Assembly: GCA_027055805.1 (NCBI GenBank)
Contig: JALUMR010000081.1
Location: 1 to 33,382, forward strand
Direction: 5' to 3'
From: Campylobacteraceae bacterium
GTDB lineage: Bacteria; Campylobacterota; Campylobacteria; Campylobacterales; Sulfurovaceae
Length of the DNA stretch: 33,382 nt
Below, one piece after another: positions 26,610 through 33,382 of the stretch. Position numbers and translations under genes: made by a program. A model generated the notes under the pieces. The model was not told the DNA's origin. It searched no databases and was given only the letters and a program-made list of their open reading frames with translations. Numbering within the stretch: the first letter of the stretch is position 1; each line of letters begins with the position of its first letter.

Positions 26610-28865
26610 ATGAGACGATACATAGAGTTTTTAGACCAGCATAAAACAAAGCTTCTGATATTGATAACCATGCTTGTGGTACTGCTTTCAATATCGTTAA
26701 AAGATTTAGCCTTTGAGGGGAGTTACCGTATATGGTTTGACCCCTCTAGTAAAATCATGAAAGATTACGACAAGTTTCGCTCTACCTTTAGTGGAGATGA
26801 TACCTTTATAGTCGCTTTTGAGGACAAAGAGGGAATATTTCGAGAGAAACCCATTACCACCATTTTGGAGTTAACCCAAAAGTTTAAAATGATAGATGGC
26901 GTACAAAAAGTAAACTCTCTTACCAACTACCAACAGATACGCAGTGAAGATGACGATGTGATGGTGGAGGATTTTATCTACGATAGCAAAGAGGATTTAA
27001 AAGCTAAAAAGCAGATTGCCACACATGACAAACTCATACTTCATCAGCTCATAAATGACGATGCCACGGCTACCATGATAGCCGTTAAACTCGCCTCTTC
27101 GGTCGGTGCAGATGAAGAGGTCAACCTCTATGTTATGAAACAGTTAGAGCAGATACGCGATGAATATGAAGCCAAGACAGGCTACACCTTTTACATCTCT
27201 GGGCTTTCAGCCATCACAGCATCACTGGTCAATGTTGCCGTACATGATGCGTTGGTACTTATACCTCTTGCAGTTGTTATTGTTGTGGTCTTACTCTTTC
27301 TCCTCTTTAGAGACCCTATTGGTGTTGCTGTTCCTGCAGTGGTAATTGTCTTTACTTTTTTATTGGTACTCAGTATGCAGATGCTTTTAGGGCATAAGCT
27401 TAACAACTTTACGGTAAACATCCCCTCTTTTATAGCAGCCATTGCCATAGCTGACTCCATGCACCTCTTTTTAGCATGGGTCTACTACAAAACAAAAAAG
27501 ATAACAAATAAAGAGGCTGTTTACTTAGCTCTTAAAAATAACTTTATGCCCATTGCCATGACTTCAATAACCACGGCAATTGGTTTTGCAACTTTAAGCA
27601 TTAGTGCTATTGAGCCTATTGCCACTTTGGGAATTGCCATTACGGCTGGGGCATTAATCGCTTTTTTGTTAAGCATATCACTTGTTCCTGCCATACTTCT
27701 GATACTTAATGATGAGTACAAAATCAAACCTATTAAGTTTTTAAATCTCATTCATAGCAAAGGGTATGGGGCATTTATAGTACGACATGACAAACAGATA
27801 GTTTTAGGTTTTACGTTTGTTATGCTTGTGATTGGCTATGGGTTAACGAACCTTAAAGTAGACAGCAACAGCATTAAATACTTTGACAAAACAACCACAG
27901 TACGCAGTGGAAGTGAGTTTGTAGAAGAGAAACTCTCAGGGTCGATGATATATGAAATCATTTTAGACTCTACCAAAAAAGAGGGAGCGAAATCTCCTGC
28001 ATTTCTCAACAAAATTGTCGAGTTTGAAAAGGTATTGCTAGAGAGATACCCCAACATTACCTTTACAACTTCACTCAAAGACATTGTTGAACGAATGCAC
28101 AAAGTTTTAGATAAAAACGCAACAACAGCTCTGCCAAATAGTAAAAATGCAGTAGCCCAATACCTACTACTCTACTCCATGAGCCTACCCCAAGGCATGG
28201 AGCTTAATGACAAGATAGACACCCAAGAGCGTTACTTACGACTGAGCATCAACAGCAATATTCAAGACACTTCTAAAGATTTGGAGATGATAGATTGGAT
28301 AGACAACTGGTGGGAGAAAAACACCGACTATCTGGCGACTGTACAGGGGCAAACTTCCATCTTTGCCTATATGCAAAGTAGCGTCATGGATACCCTTTTA
28401 CTCTCCATATCGGCTACTTTGGTACTTGTTGTTTTTGCCATGTTTTTTATCTTTAAAAACATAAAGATGTTATGGATATTTATCTTACCAAACATCGCTC
28501 CAATCTTACTCGTAGGTGGAGTCATGGGCTATTTGGGACGCAGTGTAGACATTGGGGTAGCCATTTCGGCCTCTGTCATTTTAGGGATTGCAGTCGATGA
28601 TACCATTCACTTTTTCTCTAAATATTTTCAAGCCATTAAAACCATGAGCTTTGAAGAGAGCATTGACTATGTTATTAGCCACAGTGGTAATGCGATGATA
28701 CTCACTACACTTATTTTGAGCTTTACTTTTTCTGTTTTTGCTGTGAGTAGTTTTGTGCCAAATGTTAACTTTGCCATTGTGACGGTTGTGGCTCTAAATA
28801 TTGCGTTGTTATTGGATTTGGTGCTGTTACCTGCTTTGTTGAGTCTGTTTTATGGTAAAAAGTAG
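26610..28865 (+). CDS. RND-superfamily (MMPL-type) exporter
   Basis: 751 aa, two clusters of transmembrane helices (AIAIADSMHLFLAWVYY and ILGIAVDDTIHFFSKYF). Confidence 0.88.
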   Translation: MRRYIEFLDQHKTKLLILITMLVVLLSISLKDLAFEGSYRIWFDPSSKIMKDYDKFRSTFSGDDTFIVAFEDKEGIFREKPITTILELTQKFKMIDGVQKVNSLTNYQQIRSEDDDVMVEDFIYDSKEDLKAKKQIATHDKLILHQLINDDATATMIAVKLASSVGADEEVNLYVMKQLEQIRDEYEAKTGYTFYISGLSAITASLVNVAVHDALVLIPLAVVIVVVLLFLLFRDPIGVAVPAVVIVFTFLLVLSMQMLLGHKLNNFTVNIPSFIAAIAIADSMHLFLAWVYYKTKKITNKEAVYLALKNNFMPIAMTSITTAIGFATLSISAIEPIATLGIAITAGALIAFLLSISLVPAILLILNDEYKIKPIKFLNLIHSKGYGAFIVRHDKQIVLGFTFVMLVIGYGLTNLKVDSNSIKYFDKTTTVRSGSEFVEEKLSGSMIYEIILDSTKKEGAKSPAFLNKIVEFEKVLLERYPNITFTTSLKDIVERMHKVLDKNATTALPNSKNAVAQYLLLYSMSLPQGMELNDKIDTQERYLRLSINSNIQDTSKDLEMIDWIDNWWEKNTDYLATVQGQTSIFAYMQSSVMDTLLLSISATLVLVVFAMFFIFKNIKMLWIFILPNIAPILLVGGVMGYLGRSVDIGVAISASVILGIAVDDTIHFFSKYFQAIKTMSFEESIDYVISHSGNAMILTTLILSFTFSVFAVSSFVPNVNFAIVTVVALNIALLLDLVLLPALLSLFYGKK

Positions 28866-29743
28866 ACTATGGGGTACAAACTTGCCACAACCATCAACAC
28901 ATCTAATCGCCATTGAAAAGAGAGGGCTTTTAGGATGTCCTCTGTTTTAATCTCTACCCTACCCTCTCCAAAATAGGCTTTCTTTTTTATCTTCCCAAAA
29001 TAAGAGGTATCACCACCAAGCTTAACACCAATACACAGAGCCATAGCAGAGATGGGGTGACCTGCATTGGGGCTGTCGTGTTTTTTTCCAAAATCATAAA
29101 ACTTTAAAAGTGCATTTTTATCCCAAAAAAGCAGAGCAATTAAAACAGCCGTGATACGTGAGGGGATGTAGTTTGCCACATCATCCAGTATGGCTGAAAA
29201 CTTTCCAAACTTCTCGTAGCGTTTATTTCGGTAGCCTACCATAGAGTCTAGGGTATTGATGGCTTTGTACACAAACGCCCCCTCCAAACCAAAAATTATT
29301 AGGTAAAAAAGAGGAGCAATCACTCCATCACTAAGGTTCTCACCATAGGTCTCTATAGAGGCTTTATTAATGGCTGACGGAGTTAAATATTTGGTATCTC
29401 GGCTAACCAAATATCTGATATTTTCAGGATTGACTATAATATCTTTAACCGACACATAGAGCATCTTAGCAGAAATAGTTGTTGAAGCAACAATAGCAAA
29501 AAGTAGCGTTTGTATATAGATATTAGGCATGTAGCCCATATAAAGTGCTATAGAGTGAACAATAAAAAAGGTTATGAGCATAAGCGTAATGGTTAACAAA
29601 GCTCCACGAAACACATTGTCTTTATAGAACTTCTCTTCAAACCATTTGATGTAGTCTCCCATAAAAACTACAGGGTGCTTCATGGGAAACTCACCAAAAA
29701 CTCTGTCTATTATATAGGCAATCAGTCCAACTTCAAGATACAC
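28850..29743 (-). CDS. cbiB: Adenosylcobinamide-phosphate synthase CbiB/CobD
   Basis: DRVFGEFPMKHPVVFMGDYI, ENLSDGVIAPLFY, LDSMVGYRN, HDSPNAGHPISAMA.ALGVKLGG-like motifs. Confidence 0.92.
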   Translation of the reverse strand: MYLEVGLIAYIIDRVFGEFPMKHPVVFMGDYIKWFEEKFYKDNVFRGALLTITLMLITFFIVHSIALYMGYMPNIYIQTLLFAIVASTTISAKMLYVSVKDIIVNPENIRYLVSRDTKYLTPSAINKASIETYGENLSDGVIAPLFYLIIFGLEGAFVYKAINTLDSMVGYRNKRYEKFGKFSAILDDVANYIPSRITAVLIALLFWDKNALLKFYDFGKKHDSPNAGHPISAMALCIGVKLGGDTSYFGKIKKKAYFGEGRVEIKTEDILKALSFQWRLDVLMVVASLYPIVYFLP

Positions 29744-31070
29744 TTTTAATTATCCTCTCTACATCTAGTCGCTCTTTCATGCTCTCTACAAACTTCTCAA
29801 TGGTCTCTTTTTTATAGCATTCAAACACCTTATCATCAAACAGAGCATGAACAAAAGTACCTTTAATGTTCCCTTTTTCATAAGAGAGAGGGTACTTTTG
29901 GCTCACTCCATGATGAATCTCAAACCCTTTAACCTTATTACCAAATAGAGTGTATTCACCTCTTTTAACTATCTTCTCTTTTTGAAAAATAATATCATCA
30001 TCAATAAAGCCTAAGCCCTCAATGCAAGTCTGCGTTGACTCAATTTCATCTGCATCAATAAGCTTCTCAAACATCATCTCATACCCTCCACATATGCCTA
30101 AAATATCTGTTTTAGTTTTTTTTAGTTTTTCAAACAGCCCCATCTCTTTTAGCCACTGTAAATCTTTTATAACCAGTTTAGAGCCTGGCAAAATTATCTG
30201 CTCAAAGTTATCTAGGTTAATGTTGGTACAAATAAACTCTAAAGCAATATTTTCATTGGCAATTAGAGCTTCAAAATCATTATAGTTACTCATGGTAGGA
30301 TAGGCAATCACCCCTATGCGTTTAGCGTTAGGTTTACTAATTTGTTGGTAGTTCATAAGGCTTTGAGAATCTTCAAACCCTAAGTTAAAGGGAATATAGG
30401 GAAGCACTCCCAAAACAGGAATATTAAACTCCTCTTCTATAATACGAATCCCCTCATCAAAAAGTGTCAAGTCACCTCTAAATTTATTGACAATTACCCC
30501 TATGACATTCTCTCTTAGTTGTTTGGGAAGCAGATTATAAACGCCCCAAATGGAAGCAAAAACACCTCCTTTTTCAATGTCTGCTACCAAGATAATTTTG
30601 GTATTAAACTCAGTGGCTATATAGATGTTCGAGAGGTCTTTACTCATTAGGTTCAGCTCTACAGGACTACCTGCCCCCTCTGCCACGACACAATCATAAC
30701 GATTATCAAGATACTCAAATGCCTCTTTAACAGCAGGTTTTAGTGTGTCCAAATCACGATAATACTCACGAACGTCTTTGTCTTCAACCACTTTTCCATT
30801 GACAATAAGCGAAGCAGAACTCTTTCTACCTGATTTTAGTAAAATGGGATTGATATGGTAAGAGGTTGGAACACTCACAGCCCCTGCTTGAAAGTGTTGT
30901 GCTACCGATATTTCACTAGCATCATCTGCTACCATAGCGTTATTAGAGACATTTTGTGCTTTAAATGGAGTTACAGAGTAGCCTAACTCTTGTATAATTT
31001 TGGCGATGACAAAAGTGATGGTAGATTTTCCTGCATCGCTACTGGTACCGAAGATAGAAATGTTTTTCAA
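29733..31070 (-). CDS. cobQ: Cobyric acid synthase
   Basis: IFGTSSDAGKSTITFVIAKI, PFKAQNVSNNAMV, AEGAGSPVELNL, LGICGGYEMM, EIHHGVS.. FVHALFDD. Confidence 0.94.
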   Translation of the reverse strand: MKNISIFGTSSDAGKSTITFVIAKIIQELGYSVTPFKAQNVSNNAMVADDASEISVAQHFQAGAVSVPTSYHINPILLKSGRKSSASLIVNGKVVEDKDVREYYRDLDTLKPAVKEAFEYLDNRYDCVVAEGAGSPVELNLMSKDLSNIYIATEFNTKIILVADIEKGGVFASIWGVYNLLPKQLRENVIGVIVNKFRGDLTLFDEGIRIIEEEFNIPVLGVLPYIPFNLGFEDSQSLMNYQQISKPNAKRIGVIAYPTMSNYNDFEALIANENIALEFICTNINLDNFEQIILPGSKLVIKDLQWLKEMGLFEKLKKTKTDILGICGGYEMMFEKLIDADEIESTQTCIEGLGFIDDDIIFQKEKIVKRGEYTLFGNKVKGFEIHHGVSQKYPLSYEKGNIKGTFVHALFDDKVFECYKKETIEKFVESMKERLDVERIIKSVS

Positions 31071-31445
31071 GTAGTGCCTTAGAGTAATTTTTTTGGTATT
31101 TTATCGAAATTAAGTAGAATTTTTCCCTACTTCTTCTGCACTTCAATATCACAATGATTCTCTTTAACAAGCATTCTTTTAAAATATAATTTTCATTATA
31201 GTTTATTTCAACTTAATGCAAAATCAAGGGGTCCAAAAAGTCCTTAAAAGTATGATAGTAAAAGATTACAATAATAGATTTTAATCAAAAAGAATGATGA
31301 AATTTTCTTGCTTCTATTGGTAACATAAAATCTTATTCGTGTAATAATAGTGAGTTATTTATACTCACATTACAAAAAGTAGGATATTCTACTTGCAGTG
31401 ATAGAAAATATCTCACTTAAAATTTTAAAAATTAAAGGGGAAACC

Positions 31446-31778
31446 ATGGCAGCAATGACAGCTCCTGAGAATACTCCAGTATGGGTTAACACAGCAAGAT
31501 GTAAAGCTTGTGATATTTGTGTTGATGCATGTCCTGCAGGTGTACTCTCTATGCAACAAGAACCAACATCAACTTTAGGTGCGATGATTAGTGTAATCGC
31601 TCCTGATTCATGTATTGGATGTAATGAGTGTGAACTTTCATGTCCAGATTTTGCTATTTATGTGGCAACAAAAAAAGAGTTTAAGTTTGCTAAATTGACA
31701 GACAGTTCAAAGTCAAGACAAGAAGCAATTGAAAACAATGGGTATAGATTACCTGTAGATTATAAGGAGGCTAACTAA
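31446..31778 (+). CDS. oorD: 2-oxoglutarate:acceptor oxidoreductase delta subunit (ferredoxin-like)
   Basis: CKACDICVDACPAGVLS and CIGCNECELSCPDFAIYV 4Fe-4S motifs; start ATG 31446 after AAAGGGGAA. Confidence 0.88.
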   Translation: MAAMTAPENTPVWVNTARCKACDICVDACPAGVLSMQQEPTSTLGAMISVIAPDSCIGCNECELSCPDFAIYVATKKEFKFAKLTDSSKSRQEAIENNGYRLPVDYKEAN

Positions 31779-32915
31779 ATGTCAGCAACTAGAGAAATCA
31801 TTTCAAGTGGTAACGAACTAGCAGCCATTGCATCAGTAGATGCAGGATGTATGTTTTTTGGAGGATACCCATTAACACCATCAAGTGAAGTTATGCACGT
31901 AATCTCTGACCTTTTACCAAAAATTGGTGGGGCAGCAATTCAGATGGAAGATGAAATTGCAGGTGTAGCAGCAGCAATTGGTGCAGGTATGTCAGGTGTT
32001 AGAACCATGACAGCAACATCAGGACCTGGTATTTCACTTAAAGCTGAAAACCTTGGACTTGCTCAAATGTGTGAAGTACCATTGGTTGTTATCAATGTTA
32101 TGAGAGGTGGTCCATCAACTGGTCTTCCAACACGTGTATCTCAAGGGGATGTTGCTCAGGCAAAAAACCCATCACATGGTGACTACAAATCTATTACAGT
32201 TTGTGCAGGAAACCTTGCTGAGTGTTATACTGAAACAGTAAGAGCATTTAACTTAGCAGATAGATTTATGCAACCTGTATTTGTCTTATTAGATGAGACT
32301 ATTGGACACATGCATGCAAAAGCTGAGATTCCTACAGTAGAAGCAGTAAAAGCAGGAATTGTTCCTAGAAAAACATTTGATGGTGCTCCAGAGGATTACC
32401 TTCCTTATGGTGTAGAGCAAGACCAACCAGCAGTACTAAATCCAATGTTTACAGGGTACAGATACCACTATACAGGTCTTCACCATGATGGTTCAGGTTT
32501 CCCAACTGAAGAGATTGAGACTTGTAGAAAACTGATTGACAGACTTTTCCAAAAAGTTGAAAAATATACCGATGAGATTGAGTCAAATGAAGAGTATATG
32601 GTAGATGATGCTGAGATTCTTATTGTTGGTTATGGTTCAGCTTCATTAGCGATTAAAGAGGCAATTAATATGCTTAGAAAAGATGGTGTCAAAGTTGGTA
32701 TGTTTAGACCAATTACACTTTGGCCATCTCCTGAGACTAGAATGCATGAGCTTGGACAAAAATTTGACAAAGTTCTCTCTGTTGAGCTTAACCAAGGTCA
32801 ATACCTAGAAGAAGTACAACGAAGTATGGGAAGATTGGATATTGCAAAATTGACTAAAACAAATGGTCGTCCATTCTCTCCAAGTGATATTATTCAAAAA
32901 GTGAAGGAGCTATAA
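31779..32915 (+). CDS. oorA: 2-oxoglutarate:acceptor oxidoreductase alpha subunit
   Basis: GGYPLTPSSEVMHVI, MEDEIAGVAAAIGAGMSGVRTMTATSGPGISLKAENLGLA, RGGPSTGLPTRVSQGD. Confidence 0.93.
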   Translation: MSATREIISSGNELAAIASVDAGCMFFGGYPLTPSSEVMHVISDLLPKIGGAAIQMEDEIAGVAAAIGAGMSGVRTMTATSGPGISLKAENLGLAQMCEVPLVVINVMRGGPSTGLPTRVSQGDVAQAKNPSHGDYKSITVCAGNLAECYTETVRAFNLADRFMQPVFVLLDETIGHMHAKAEIPTVEAVKAGIVPRKTFDGAPEDYLPYGVEQDQPAVLNPMFTGYRYHYTGLHHDGSGFPTEEIETCRKLIDRLFQKVEKYTDEIESNEEYMVDDAEILIVGYGSASLAIKEAINMLRKDGVKVGMFRPITLWPSPETRMHELGQKFDKVLSVELNQGQYLEEVQRSMGRLDIAKLTKTNGRPFSPSDIIQKVKEL

Positions 32916-32916
32916 G

Positions 32917-33382
32917 ATGGCATTTAATTATGACAATTATTTAAGAACTGAAAAAATGCCAACACTATGGTGTTGGGGATGTGGTGATGGTATCATCTTA
33001 AAATCATTTATCCGTGCCGTTGAAAAAATTGGATGGGAAAAAGATGATGTGTGTATTGTTTCAGGAATTGGATGTTCAGGAAGATTCTCTTCTTATGTAG
33101 ACTTCAACACTGTACATACTACTCATGGACGAACCATTGCATTTGCAACAGGTATTAAACTGGCTAACCCAGACAAACATGTTGTCTGTGTAGCAGGTGA
33201 TGGTGATGGTCTTGCTATTGGTGGTAACCATACTATTCATGGTTGTAGAAGAAATATTGATATGACAATGATTCTTATTAACAACTTTATTTATGGATTA
33301 ACCAATTCACAAACAAGTCCAACAACACCACAAGGTATGTGGACAGTGTCTCAAAAAGCAGGGAATATTGACCCAACTTTTG
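32917..33382 (+). CDS. oorB: 2-oxoglutarate:acceptor oxidoreductase beta subunit (truncated at window end)
   Basis: MAFNYDNYLRTEKMPTLWCWGCGDGIILKSF, VSGIGCSGRFSSYVDFNTVHTTHGR, GDGDGLAIGGNH TPP motif. Confidence 0.92.
   Translation, partial: MAFNYDNYLRTEKMPTLWCWGCGDGIILKSFIRAVEKIGWEKDDVCIVSGIGCSGRFSSYVDFNTVHTTHGRTIAFATGIKLANPDKHVVCVAGDGDGLAIGGNHTIHGCRRNIDMTMILINNFIYGLTNSQTSPTTPQGMWTVSQKAGNIDPTF

Noticed and set aside
27191-28102. Several antisense ORFs in the RND gene
   Set aside because: Shadow ORFs of a strongly supported coding region
31071-31397. Possible RNA gene in the long cobQ-oorD intergenic region
   Set aside because: AT-rich with promoter-like TAATAAT but no strong stems recognised; probably divergent promoters

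Overview
AT-rich, chromosomal-looking 33.4 kb window. Gene content and order (ispDF / HP1021-type regulator / ATP-sulfurylase-like / pgpA; oorDAB; short Mfd; bactofilin; LptE-FolC) fit a Campylobacterota (epsilonproteobacterial) genome; genus is not determined. Most genes are housekeeping: thiS-thiG, ispDF, purU, acs, leuB-leuD, ymdB, xthA, mfd, folC, lptE, cbiB-cobQ, oorDAB. Less ordinary parts: (i) a catalytically degenerate ATP-sulfurylase-like protein beside an atypical response regulator lacking the phospho-acceptor Asp, with two HP1021-box-like heptamers at the operon promoter; (ii) an uncharacterised DUF3482 GTPase / DUF2868 membrane protein pair; (iii) a small accessory islet (AbiEi/AbiEii-type toxin-antitoxin, TPR remnant, ISAs1-like transposase remnant) next to a 139-bp MITE-like element with perfect 13-bp terminal inverted repeats and an exact 8-bp flanking duplication; (iv) a family of REP-like double-hairpin palindromes; (v) a roughly 350-nt hairpin-rich intergenic region with two matching extended -10 promoters and a terminator on the minus strand, a candidate non-coding RNA; (vi) a LolA-like/MMPL-RND export operon with a dense dyad operator region. 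No CRISPR array, rRNA, tRNA or prophage was recognised. All family calls come from reading motifs; no database search was run.
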